Positions 44,154-53,523 of a stretch of DNA of 64,000 nt are shown in pieces. The number at the start of each line of letters is the position of its first letter. The stretch's first letter is position 1. The DNA is taken from NCBI RefSeq assembly GCF_003664255.1, contig NZ_RCCV01000001.1, forward strand, positions 3,720,001 to 3,784,000, written 5' to 3'. This stretch comes from Micromonospora sp. M71_S20 (GTDB taxonomy: Bacteria > Actinomycetota > Actinomycetes > Mycobacteriales > Micromonosporaceae). Under the pieces are notes generated by a model. It saw only the letters and a program-made list of their open reading frames with translations. It did not search any database and was not told the DNA's origin. The position numbers and the translations under genes are program-made.

Positions 44154-45178
44154 ATCAGCGGCTCGAAAGGGCCGGGGCCGTCGTATACGAGGCCCATCTT
44201 CGCCATGCTGAAGTAGTAACGGTCCTGGTAGTGGCGGGCCAGGCTGGTGCTGCGGAACGGCTGCCCATCGTGATCGACGGTGACCACCCGCTTCTCGCCG
44301 TCGAGGTCGAGGTCGAGGTCGATGACCCACTCGTGGTACGACCGGTCTGTCTGAGCCTGCACATCGATCGTGATCGGTTCACCCGGCGCGAGGGTTAACG
44401 AACGGTCGTCGACATATGCCCCGCCGAGTCGCTTGTCGGGTCCGATGACCCGCGCGACGCTGTCGGGCTCGTCCAGGTCAAAGCCGATCTTCAGCGGCTC
44501 CCCGTCGCCCTGGCTTTGCTGGAACACGTACGCGTGCGGCAGGGGCGCCGAGCGACGCAGCACCCGGGCCCGGATCTGGGTGACGAAGACCGGGGCGGCC
44601 CACTGCCCGACCACCGAGAGCCGTACCCGGGTCAAAAGTCGGTACGGGTGCTTATCGCTGGTACTAACAACCGCGTCGATGCCGCGTTCGGTGGCGATTT
44701 CCGCGAAGGCTGGCGTGCCCAGCCGCTGTCGGACCTCAGCTGTCAGGGGCGCGACTGCCAACCAGATCTTCGCCTCGTCGGACCGGTCGTAGTAGTAGGC
44801 ATTCAGCGACAGCGGGGCTTTCCGGCGGGCTTCCTCACGCTTGGCGGCCTCTACCGCACGATCGTCGCGTATTGCCTGCGCAGGTGAGGTGAGTCGATCG
44901 TCCAATTCGGTGACCAGTGCGGTGAAGATGGCGGCTGCGGCCCCGCCACCAGCCGCCCAGAGCAGGTTCCGGCGAGAGAACACCGTGTTCTCCTCCCGCA
45001 TGGGCGGGTCGCCCGCGCCACCCTGCGTTTCATCGTCCTGCCGGGGTGGACCGGCGCGGTCGGCGCGGCGTTCCTGTCCCGTCGCCGGGGCGCTACTGTC
45101 CGGTTGCTCCGTCGACGGGACTGAGGGCGGCTTCTTCCGACGCCGACCTGGCCGTTTACTGGGCTTGGACGACGGCAC
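44150..45178 (-). CDS. Membrane-anchored extracytoplasmic protein with Tat-like signal anchor
   Basis: A 342-residue protein. A polar Lys/Arg/Pro-rich cytoplasmic start (1-65) is followed by 'SRRNLLWAAGGGAAAAIF', a twin-arginine-like anchor. The outer domain has 'LTLAPGEPITIDVQAQT' and 'HEWVIDLDLDLDGEKRVVTV', matching the downstream protein in spacing. The pair is translationally coupled and likely forms a surface complex. Function unknown. Confidence 0.7.
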   Translation of the reverse strand: MPSSKPSKRPGRRRKKPPSVPSTEQPDSSAPATGQERRADRAGPPRQDDETQGGAGDPPMREENTVFSRRNLLWAAGGGAAAAIFTALVTELDDRLTSPAQAIRDDRAVEAAKREEARRKAPLSLNAYYYDRSDEAKIWLAVAPLTAEVRQRLGTPAFAEIATERGIDAVVSTSDKHPYRLLTRVRLSVVGQWAAPVFVTQIRARVLRRSAPLPHAYVFQQSQGDGEPLKIGFDLDEPDSVARVIGPDKRLGGAYVDDRSLTLAPGEPITIDVQAQTDRSYHEWVIDLDLDLDGEKRVVTVDHDGQPFRSTSLARHYQDRYYFSMAKMGLVYDGPGPFEPLI

Positions 45179-45302
45179 GTATCCCCCTCAAACAACGACC
45201 AGCGCGAAAGCGCGACGCTCTTGACCATCGAGTACCAGGGCGGAAGGCCCTAGTAACAGTGCAGAATACAATAACCCGGCAAATGTTCGGTTCGCCCTCA
45301 CA

Positions 45303-45431
45303 GCGGGTCTACGTGTGGCCCACAGCCACCGCGCGATCTTCGGTTGTCCGCAGAGACCACCGATGATCGACCCGGTGGCCGTCCTCATGCCTACGCCACG
45401 CCCAATGCCGAAACCAAGTGACGTTGGAGTA
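45303..45431 (-). mobile_element. IS701-type element, transposase 5'-end fragment
   Basis: About 130 bp similar to the right end (transposase start side) of the element at 50818-52078. It ends GGAGTA with TTAG next to it, the same boundary as the complete copy. The rest of the element is absent. Confidence 0.75.
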
Positions 45432-45816
45432 TTAGGCGGGCTGAGGACAGGAGAGTCGACAACGCTGCTGAGCGAGATGGCCTTTGTGCTCTACTCCGGG
45501 AGCGGCGAAGAGCGCATCGCGGCGTACCTCGCCCGCGCTGGCATCGGCTCCCACGCTGGCACTGATTCGGTGACGCGGTTATGTCGATGAGCTGTCGGAG
45601 CTTGAGTGCCGCAGCTGTGGTGAGTTGGGGTGGCGTCGGTCGCGGACGTAGACGACGGCGGGTTTGCCGGCAGTTGACGCGCCGCCGATCCACCTCGTTT
45701 CTTGTCATCGGCCGCTGCCTCGGGTGGTCAGGGGCCGTCAGGTGGGCGTGCCTAGATTGATTTTCAACTCGTGCGGCGCGGGCGGGGAGGGGTGGAGGTG
45801 TTCGGTTTCGCGAGCG

Positions 45817-45852
45817 AAAGGGGGCACCGACGAGTCCGGCGGTGCCCCCTTT
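45817..45852 (-). terminator. Terminator of the LPXTG-protein gene
   Basis: AAAGGGGGCACCG and CGGTGCCCCCTTT form a perfect 13-bp stem with a 10-base loop, 13 bp downstream of the stop codon at 45865. The region 45432-45816 holds no gene I recognise. Confidence 0.85.
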
Positions 45853-45864
45853 CCGGGGCCGGTG

Positions 45865-47469
45865 TTACTCGCTGACGACGACTATCCGACGTCGCCGGGC
45901 GAGGAAGAACAGTGCTGCGCCGATCGCCACCGCACCGCCGCCGATTCCGCCAATGAGCGCCGCGTTCGCCCCGGTGACCGGCAGGCCACCGCCGCCACCG
46001 CCGCCACCGCCGCCACCGCCGCTGACCGTGACGACCAGCTTGACCTCGTTGTTGGCCGGGTTGGACTCGGTGCTTTCCGGGAACGATCGGACCCGCAAGG
46101 TGCCGTTGTCACCCGGCGTGGAGATGATCCGGAGCTTCATCTTGCCCTTGACGCCCTGGTAGCCGGAGGCCTTGGCCGGGAACTCACCCTCGGTGCTGCA
46201 ACTGACCTCGGGCAGTTCCTTGGCTGGGCGGCCGTGCTCGTCAAGGAAGTAGCACCAGGGCCCGTCGTACTGAGCGTCGTTGACCAGCACGGTGCCGGTC
46301 GGTGCCTTGAACGTCCAACCGGCCCCGCCGTCGGCCGGGCCGTTGTTGATCACCGTGTACGGAATCTCGACGATGTCGCCGATGCTGCCGCTGACCGACC
46401 CGGCGGTGACAGCGAAGTCGTGCGTGTTCGGCTTGGTCCAGATGGCGAAGCCGGCCCAGTTGTTGTCGGTGTTGCCCTCACTTCGGGCAGCGATCCGGGT
46501 GGTGGGCTTCAGATCGGCGATCGCGTCCGCGAACTTCTTGCCGGACGATCCCTTGCGGGTCAACTTTGTCGGTGCCCGCTCGGACTCAAGGTCGTCAACG
46601 AGGCCGACCTGAACGGATCCGCTAGTCTCCTCGGGGCCGCGTAGGTTCTTGCCGAACGCGGCGTGGAAGAGCGACTCGCCGGTCTCGTCGACGAAGACGA
46701 GTCCTTCGCCGACACCGAGCGGGTCCAGATCTGGAGGTGCCGGGCAGGTGACCACATTGGGGCCGTACACGTAACCGGCGGGGTGCTCCCCCGGCCACCA
46801 GTCCCGGTACTCGCAGTCCGAGTACTGCTCGACGATGCCGGCGCCCGTGGGCACCGAGATCTGGATGTACCAGTCGCCAGTAGCTGTGTCGCCGTCGTTG
46901 TAGATCGCAGCCGCTACCGGACGCACGTCACCGCCGCCGACGCGGTCGTTCGCGCTGTTGATATCCGCAGTGGACGCGACCAGATCAGGGCCGCTCGCCA
47001 CGATCGTGACCTCGAGGTCACCACCGCCGGTGTATTCGGCGCCGTCCGGGCCGAAGGCGCGTATCGTGCCCTTGACCGATCCGGCGGGGCCCGGCTTGGA
47101 TTGTTGCTTGCTCTTCAGTTCGAACGCGTGCAACCACTCGGTGTGCTCCGCGGCCAGGCCAGAAAGTTCGCATGTGACGATCTGGCCGCCGAGCTCACAG
47201 TAGTCGATCCAGTCCGGCACACTGACATTGACGCCACGCAAGCCACTGACATCGAATGTCATCGTGACGTCACGGGCCGGCTCGTCGCCCCAGTTGTAGG
47301 CGTAGGCACCGATCAGTCGACCACTGTTGTCGACTGCACCGTGGGTGTCGTAGGAGATCTCAAGCTGCGGCCCTGCGGCCAGCGCGGGAGAAGATATCGA
47401 AGCACCGACGGACGCGGCGACGATCAGCGCGGCCGCGCCCGCCGCTAAGCGGCTCTTAAGGGAGGACAT
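45865..47469 (-). CDS. LPXTG-anchored surface protein
   Basis: A 534-residue secreted protein. Signal peptide (1-31, 'SSPALAAG' cleavage region), an elongated beta-rich body with CARDB/DUF11-like segments ('DVTMTFDVSG', 'IPYTVINNGPADGG', 'ESNPANNEVKLVVTV'), a run of about nine glycines, then the sorting signal LPVTG (about 496-500), a hydrophobic helix and a 'RRRR' tail. It would be cleaved by a sortase and attached to the cell wall. The Gly run comes from tandem CCACCGCCG-type repeats that could change length. No sortase gene is in the window. ATG at 47469 has AGGAGG nearby on the minus strand. Confidence 0.85.
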   Translation of the reverse strand: MSSLKSRLAAGAAALIVAASVGASISSPALAAGPQLEISYDTHGAVDNSGRLIGAYAYNWGDEPARDVTMTFDVSGLRGVNVSVPDWIDYCELGGQIVTCELSGLAAEHTEWLHAFELKSKQQSKPGPAGSVKGTIRAFGPDGAEYTGGGDLEVTIVASGPDLVASTADINSANDRVGGGDVRPVAAAIYNDGDTATGDWYIQISVPTGAGIVEQYSDCEYRDWWPGEHPAGYVYGPNVVTCPAPPDLDPLGVGEGLVFVDETGESLFHAAFGKNLRGPEETSGSVQVGLVDDLESERAPTKLTRKGSSGKKFADAIADLKPTTRIAARSEGNTDNNWAGFAIWTKPNTHDFAVTAGSVSGSIGDIVEIPYTVINNGPADGGAGWTFKAPTGTVLVNDAQYDGPWCYFLDEHGRPAKELPEVSCSTEGEFPAKASGYQGVKGKMKLRIISTPGDNGTLRVRSFPESTESNPANNEVKLVVTVSGGGGGGGGGGGGLPVTGANAALIGGIGGGAVAIGAALFFLARRRRIVVVSE

Positions 47470-47789
47470 GAGGCTGGAAGCTACCTGACCGACCACGCCA
47501 CACGCACTGAGCCTGCCACGCGACAGGTTGGTTCCTGTCCGTAGCGCAACTGGTGCCCGGAGTCGCCTGCCGTTGATCGCCTCACGTTCTGTTCGCCCCC
47601 GGGCGGACAAACATACCTCCATCGGGACACCTCATCCCGTCGATTCGCCCAAACCCCACCCATCACAAGACCACATCGGACGTTGGTGTTGCGTTGGCGG
47701 ATTGGTGGGCACGCCGAGCCGTGTCAGCGGGCGCTGGTCAGAGAGCTGGGCGATTCCGGTGAACGCGGCGGCCACCCGGGTCGCGGGCA

Positions 47790-48110
47790 GGGCTTCGGTG
47801 GTGAGTTCGTAGGATCCCGCGTCAGGCGTTCGACGCCCCGTGGCGCTTCGGTGGAACGGCTCGCAGCTGCTTCACGCTCGTCGGTGGCAACGCGCGTATG
47901 AACGAGAGCTCCGGTCTGGGCAAGCCACAACAGCTCGTCTCACAAACTGGTGCAGCCGATGACCTCATCGCTATCTGTGGTGAGGATCCACGTCGGGATG
48001 TCCGGGTCGACGGCCTGGGCGGCGAGTTCGTCGGCCGCAGCTGCCAGTCCGCCAGGCCGTACTGCTGAAGCTGGTCGGCGCGAGCGTGGATCATCGCGGC
48101 GAGGGACCTC
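47790..48110 (-). pseudogene. GNAT acetyltransferase-like remnant
   Basis: Frames on the minus strand join as 'RADQLQQYGLADWQ', then 'ELAAQAVDPDIPTWILTTDS' and 'DEVIGCTSL', a stop, and 'ELLWLAQTGALVHTRVATDE'. This resembles the first half of a GNAT acetyltransferase with one frameshift and one nonsense codon. The surrounding 47470-47789 and 48111-48405 hold nothing else I recognise. Confidence 0.45.
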
Positions 48111-48405
48111 TCACCATCGGCGGTGGCCAGCCCCGCTGTAGCACGACGATGGCCCGCTCCCGGTGATTGCCAGGGGTGATGGTGCTCCGTTGGTGCTCGG
48201 ATATTCGGCGCATGACCAGCACGGCCGGAACTAAACCAGCACAGCACGTCCTGTGCGACCGATTGTCGCCCCGCAGGACGTCGCACTCCACTCGCGGTAC
48301 CGCCCTGACCAGCAGATACTCAGCCGCTTGTTTCGGCACGCAGCAGCATTCAGCGGTACGCACGAAGTGATGGTTATGCAGCGTAGAGAGCATCTGACGG
48401 GTTCG

Positions 48406-48562
48406 GACTACGGATCAGAAGGTTAGGGGTTCGAGTCCTTTCGGGCGCACTTCACGGTCAAGGCCGTGACCAGCGGGAACGCAGGTCACGGCCTTGACCG
48501 CTTCTACCTCTGGGGACGGATCTTCCCGAAGCTTGGAATCTGGTGCTCCGATGGTGCTCCGT
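48406..48562 (+). repeat. tRNA-Arg(ACG) 3' half plus terminator, copy B (attachment-site-like)
   Basis: Second copy of the repeat at 36909-37065, same orientation. The hairpin arms differ from copy A by paired changes (GATCAAGG...CCTTGATC in A, GGTCAAGG...CCTTGACC in B), so the stem is kept. 'AGAGCATCTGAC' just upstream resembles the normal D-arm/anticodon side of tRNA-Arg, but the tRNA is not complete. Confidence 0.85.
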
Positions 48563-49229
48563 TGTCGCTGTGCTGTTTCGGCGGGTCCGTGCCGGCCCGT
48601 CCTGACCAGTGGTTCGCGTGTCGACTGGTCTGGATCATGGTTGGATACCGGTGCGTCAGCATGGAACCATTGTCCGATGTGGTTACCGCTATGGATCTTG
48701 TCTGCCAAGGTGGGTGCCCGGGCGGCCGGCCGCCGTTGACCTGGGCTGGCGCACGGTGGGCGAGCGGGAGTCTGGACGTCGGCCGGGGCGGGTGTCGGCG
48801 GGGGCGGTCGAGAGGTCCATGCATCTGATTCCCGCTTGCGCGACTGCATGGCCGGAGCGAGGTAGCGCCGACCGCTGGGTTGATAGGCGCCAAAGCGACG
48901 CGTTGGGCATGGGTCCTGCCGGCGCCGCTGCGCGGGTGGCTTCCGATCGGGGCTCCGCCAAGGTCGGCCTGCCGGCGGTACGTGACGCGGCCGGCCGGTG
49001 CGCTGGGCCAGACCGACGTCGGAGGGATTCGGATTGGTCAGGCGCACGCCAATCCAGCCCCTCCTATCGCACGGGACTGCCGCCCGGGGCGCCCCCGGCG
49101 ATGCTCTCTCATACCGATGAGAGTGCATCGCGCATAAACGGCTGACATCGGAGTGTGTGCGACCATCGTGTCTTGCGTGAGACGACATGCCGATGAGGAC
49201 GTCACGGTTCAAGAGCTGGCTATGGATCG
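48563..49229. other. Gene-poor stretch after repeat B
   Basis: No gene I can support in 667 bp. Frames are open because of high GC but show no family resemblance. Confidence 0.4.
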
Positions 49230-50333
49230 ATGGAAGGACCAAGCCACTTGGTGCAGGTTGTGGTCGTGGGAGCTGGAATCGTCGGTGCCGCGGTGGCGTA
49301 CGAAGCCGCGCGGGCCGGAGCCGAGGTCGTCCTGCTGGACAAGTCACTTCCCGCTTCGGGAGTGACTGCGGACTCCTTCGCTTGGATCGGCGGCCCACGA
49401 GAAGGAGATGTGCCGGATCCCAGCACGGTCCTACGGCGCCGGGTTCTGCAGGACTATCGGCGTCTGGAGGACGAGGTACAAGGCCTGCGGGTGCGCTGGC
49501 GAGGCGCCCTGATGTGGGGCGAGCAACAGCTTGACGACGGCCGTCTCGCGCCTGGTGAGCGCCTCGTTGACGCCACAGAGGTCGGGCTGTTGGAGCCTCG
49601 CCTGAGGGTCCGGCCGATGCGCGCTCTGCACGTCGAGAGTCACGGCGCCATCGACCCGGTCGCCGTGACACAGGCGCTGGTACGTGCAGCACAGGAACAC
49701 GGTGCGCGGCTAATGGCGAACTCCGTCGTCACCGCACTGGATCTCCGTGACCGTCAGGTCACGGGAGTGCGGACGTCGACCGGTTCCCTGCCCGCCGACA
49801 CCGTCGTCGTGACCGCCGGTGTCGACGCGCCCACGCTGTGCGGGCAACTCGGATTCGATCTGCCCGTTGCGCCGTCGCCGGCTCTGCTCATGCGCTTCAC
49901 CGCCCCACCCGGGCTGGTCCGCACACTGGTCGCCACCCCGCACCTGGAAGTGCGTGAGGCGGCCGACGGCCATTTGCTGGTTGCCGCAGGATACAGCGGG
50001 GAGATCGACCACGACGATCTCCGGCGCACGGGCGAGATGATGCTGCGCCGGCTCACCGCCACCTTCGACGCACCGGACGTCAAACTGGTCAGCGTGAGGC
50101 TCGGAACGCGGCCCATGCCTGTGGACGAACTGCCGATCATAGGTCCCGTCCCAGGCGTGGGAGGGGTCTACATCGCCGTGATGCACTCCGGCGTCACCCT
50201 GGCCCCCACCGCCGGGCGGCTCATCGCCTCGGAGATCGTGGACGGCGTGGAGGCCGGGCAACTCGCGGGCCTGCGACCAGCCCGGTTCCCCTCACGCGCC
50301 GAGTGGCGACCGCAGCGGCGGGCCGACGCATGA
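49230..50333 (+). CDS. FAD-dependent amine/amino-acid oxidoreductase (DAO family)
   Basis: A 367-residue flavoprotein with the dinucleotide-binding motif 'VVVVGAGIVGAAVAYEAARA' (10-29), 'GAIDPVAVTQALVRAA' in the middle and a C-terminal 'PIIGPVPGVGGVYIAVMHSG' that closes over FAD. This is the D-amino acid dehydrogenase/glycine oxidase/sarcosine oxidase fold. The substrate is unknown. ATG at 49230 is weakly supported; TTG or GTG about 25 bp later, after GGAAGGA, is possible. Confidence 0.8.
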   Translation: MEGPSHLVQVVVVGAGIVGAAVAYEAARAGAEVVLLDKSLPASGVTADSFAWIGGPREGDVPDPSTVLRRRVLQDYRRLEDEVQGLRVRWRGALMWGEQQLDDGRLAPGERLVDATEVGLLEPRLRVRPMRALHVESHGAIDPVAVTQALVRAAQEHGARLMANSVVTALDLRDRQVTGVRTSTGSLPADTVVVTAGVDAPTLCGQLGFDLPVAPSPALLMRFTAPPGLVRTLVATPHLEVREAADGHLLVAAGYSGEIDHDDLRRTGEMMLRRLTATFDAPDVKLVSVRLGTRPMPVDELPIIGPVPGVGGVYIAVMHSGVTLAPTAGRLIASEIVDGVEAGQLAGLRPARFPSRAEWRPQRRADA

Positions 50334-50487
50334 TAAGCCGGGCTGTTCGACCTTCCGTCGATCAGCACAGAATGGTGATCACTTAGACCACGGCAGGGCA
50401 CGGTCGGTGTCGGATGTTGGGTAACACGTCCGGCTAGACGACTTCTCTGGTTCTGTGTGAGCCACGGTTGGCCGTGCTCGGCTGACA

Positions 50488-50817
50488 TCAGGCGTCCGGG
50501 TCTGGTCGCGCACGTCGCCAGGCGTCCTCGAATGCCTCGGCGCTGATTTCCATTGGGGCGTACTGCGGTTCGCGTAGGTCGATGGGTGGGTTCAACGGCC
50601 AATCATCGGTTCCGAGGCTGTCACCGTCGGGGCGCTGTTCGACTTGGCGAATGCGGCGGCCGTCTGGTCCCAACTCGGCGGGGTACACGACGCCCTCGTA
50701 CTCGGCGGAGCCGTCACGGAGGTAGACCGGGCCGCGGTTCGCAAGAACGCCGTAGCCAGGGAAGTCTCGATGAGCCGAACGTTGGTCACGAAGGTCGACC
50801 AGTGGACCGTCTATTAG
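50488..50817 (-). pseudogene. Gene of unknown family truncated by the IS701-type element
   Basis: The minus-strand frame is open from the IS edge through 'VDLRDQRSAHRDFPGYGVLA', 'RGPVYLRDGSAEYEGVVYP' and 'PIDLREPQYAPMEISAEAFE' to a stop at 50488. It has good codon bias but no start before the IS boundary, so its 5' part is lost. A GTG at 50688 could restart a 66-residue piece. I do not recognise the family. Confidence 0.55.
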
Positions 50818-52078
50818 TACTCCAACGTCAGATCGCTTGTCTGCGCTGGTAGTGGGATCGCCGGGCTCGGGCTCGGGATGTTCGTCGCCAGATCGACCAG
50901 TGCAGGGTGTGCTCTGGCGGTAGCGCCACTTGAGGACAAAGGCGTTGAGGAGTCGGCGGATCTCGGCGACGGTTCAACGCGATGATCTCCGGGTCAGCGT
51001 CGGGCTGCTGCGTGGTGGTGGCGAGGCTGGTCAGGGCGGCCAGGGCGAGCATGGCCAGGGTGAGGAACCGGTGCCAGCCGGTTCAGCCGCGGACCTGGTA
51101 GTGGTCCAGGCCGACCTGGCCTTTGCCGGTCTGGAACAACTCCTCGATGCTCCAGCGGGAACCGGCCATCCGGACCAGGGTGTGCAGCGGCATCTGACGC
51201 GGTGACCAGCACAAGTAGAAGGTCAGCTCGCCGGTCGTGCGGTTGCGGCGGATGAGCAGCCATCGGTGCTCGACGGGGCTGATGGCGGTGGCGATCCACG
51301 CCCACGTAGCCGATCCCGCGGTGTTCCAGGTCAGCGAGCAGGCCCGGCTCCGCGCCGTAGACCTCGTCGCCGGTCACCCACCCGAACGGGACACCAGCCT
51401 CGAGCACGGCGGCGATCATCTGCCGGGCCAGGGCCGGCTTCGTCGCGAACCCAACGTCATCCGGCGCACCAGCGGCGGCGAGGCGGTCGGGCCGGTCGCA
51501 CCAGGTTGTCTCCGGCAGGTAGAGCCGACGATCGATCATCGCCCGCCCCGCCGGTGACACGTAGGCCAGGAATTCCCCGACCTGGCTGTTCCCGACACGA
51601 CCGGCGGTTCCGGTGTACTGCCGCTGCACCCCGACCGAGCACACGTCCTTCTTCAAGAACCCCGTCTCATCGGTGACCAGCACCGCGTCGGGGTGACCGA
51701 GCTGGCCGACCAGCCAGGCCCCGACGTCATCGCGGACGGCGTCGGCGTCCCACACCGCCGTGCGCAGCAGCCGCTGCATCGCCTGCGGATCATCGTGACC
51801 TGCTCGCTCCGCAAGCGACCAGCAGGTCTTGCGTTCGGCGTCCGACAGCAGCCCTTCCACGAACTGTCCGGCCGTCCGGCGTGGCTCCACCCGTGCGATC
51901 CGGGCAGCGACACACGTCACCGCCTCGTCGAGGACGACCCGCCACCGGGCAGGGTTTACGCTGTGGCCCGCGGCCACCGCACGATCTTCGGTTGTCTTCA
52001 CAAACCACCGATGATCACGCGGTGGCCGTCTTCATGCCTGCGCCACGCCCAACGCCAACGCCAAACGACGTCGGAGTA
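50818..52078 (-). mobile_element. IS701-type insertion sequence, full length (1261 bp)
   Basis: Ends TACTCCAACGTC (left) and, read inward from the right, TACTCCGACGTC form imperfect terminal inverted repeats. The outside neighbours are TTAG (50814-50817) and CTAG (52079-52082), both fitting the YTAR target of IS701 elements but not identical. The transposase gene is damaged. Fragments of the same element type lie at 43105, 45303 and 53227. Confidence 0.85.
50828..52001 (-). pseudogene. IS701-family transposase with several lesions
   Basis: From ATG at 52001 the frame gives 'RTAGQFVEGLLSDAERKTCW', 'AVLVTDETGFLKKDVCSVGV' (first catalytic Asp) and 'PFGWVTGDEVYGAEPGLLAD' (second Asp). One extra G near 51315 breaks the frame; the next frame continues 'IATAISPVEHRWLLIRRN' and 'SRWSIEELFQTGKGQVGLDH' (catalytic Glu), followed by an in-frame TGA at about 51083-51085 where TGG is expected, and a further shift near 50980 before 'RARRSHYQRRQAI'. 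At least three lesions make it inactive. Confidence 0.85.
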
Positions 52079-52267
52079 CTAGTCATCGCGTCGGCCACGC
52101 TGCTTCACCTGGGAGGACGTCGTCACCAGCGGTCGTCCTTCGTCGTTCCGGATCGGCTATCGACAGCCTGGTGACGGCCTGGACACAGACATTCGGCGAA
52201 CCGTGACGAGAGCGCCGGCTCCCTACAAAACGATTGTGCCAGGTTGCTCTATGGGTTTGGGTGCACC

Positions 52268-53155
52268 ATGAGCATCATTTTGAGCACCCCGAGCGTTGAT
52301 GAGCTGTCACCAGCGGTGGACGCGCTCAAGGGGTGGCAGTACGACGGGGGACCGCTGCATCTGCATTCCGGCGATCTCGGCTGGCACTCGTTACATGGTG
52401 CCGAGGCTACGGCCGCTGCCATCCGGATGTGGTCGCGCGACGGGGAGGTTCTCGCGATCGGGCTGCTGGACGGCCCCGAACTGGTGCGCATGGCCGTCGC
52501 TCCCAACTGGCGTGATGACGAGGCACTGGCCCGTCGGCTCGCCGCTGATCTGGACGAACCAGGGCGTGTCCTGGCTCCCGACGGTGCGACCGTCGAAGCC
52601 CGAGGTGCGGGGCTTCTCACCCAGTTACTGCTCAAGCGGGGTTGGGAGCGGGATGAGCCGTGGACAACGTTCCACCGCAGTCTCTCGGACCCGGTGGAGG
52701 ACTGCGGTCTGCGCATCGAGACGATCGAGCCCGATCGCGCCGAGGTGTGGGTCGCCGTCCACTGGTCCGCGTTCCGCGGGTCGCCCTTCACTGATGCCGA
52801 ACGACGCCGCACGGTCGGAGGTTGGCTCACCATGGTTGGTGGCCCGTTCTACGGTGACGGACGCTGCCTCGCCGCATTCGATCAGAACGACGACGCCGTG
52901 GCAGTGGCGGCTGTGTGGTCAGCCGGCCCGGGGCGGCCAGGACTGCTGGAACCGATGGGCGTGCATCGCAGTCACCGAGGCCATGGTTACGGCACGGCGA
53001 TCACGCTTGCCGCCGCTGCGGCCCTTCGTGACATGGGTTCGTCCAGCGCGAGTGTATGCGTGGAGAGTTCCAACGTCGGCGCCGTAGCTACCTACACCTC
53101 GGCCGGCTTCACGCCGTCAGACGAGGTGGCCGATCTGCGCCGCGGTTCTCGGTGA
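52268..53155 (+). CDS. GNAT-family N-acetyltransferase, double-domain
   Basis: A 295-residue protein. The C-terminal half is a clear GNAT domain with 'MGVHRSHRGHGYGTAITLAA' (acetyl-CoA loop) and 'SSNVGAVATYTSAGF'. The N-terminal half looks like a degenerate GNAT-like domain. Substrate unknown. ATG at 52268 has only a weak ribosome site. It lies between the full IS and an IS fragment. Confidence 0.8.
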   Translation: MSIILSTPSVDELSPAVDALKGWQYDGGPLHLHSGDLGWHSLHGAEATAAAIRMWSRDGEVLAIGLLDGPELVRMAVAPNWRDDEALARRLAADLDEPGRVLAPDGATVEARGAGLLTQLLLKRGWERDEPWTTFHRSLSDPVEDCGLRIETIEPDRAEVWVAVHWSAFRGSPFTDAERRRTVGGWLTMVGGPFYGDGRCLAAFDQNDDAVAVAAVWSAGPGRPGLLEPMGVHRSHRGHGYGTAITLAAAAALRDMGSSSASVCVESSNVGAVATYTSAGFTPSDEVADLRRGSR

Positions 53156-53226
53156 ACACCGGGCGAAGGTCGATACCCCTCGTGCAGGTAGTCGTGGCCA
53201 GCGGGCCGCACTGATCTGGTTCTAGC

Positions 53227-53392
53227 ACTCCAACGTCACTTGGCTTTGGCGTTGGGCGTGGCGCAGGCATGAAGACGGCCACCGCGTGATCATCGATGGT
53301 CTGTGAAGACAACCGAAGATCGTGCGGTGGCCGCGGGCCACAGCGTAAACCCTGCCCGGTGGCGGGTCGTCCTCGACGAGGCGGCGGGGTCG
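53227..53392 (+). mobile_element. IS701-type element, transposase 5'-end fragment, inverted
   Basis: About 165 bp matching the transposase start side of the element at 50818-52078, in the opposite orientation. It begins CACTCCAACGTC after CTAG (53223-53226) and breaks off within the first 30 codons of the transposase. Confidence 0.8.
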
Positions 53393-53523
53393 AGCCGGCA
53401 CCCGGGGTTGTGTCGAAGCAGTAACGTATGGCGCCCGCATCGTCGCCGGGGATCAGCTCAGTGCCGGAGGACGTAGGCGAGCGGTCGATAATCTGCGCTG
53501 TTTGGATTCTGGAGGGTGAAGGC

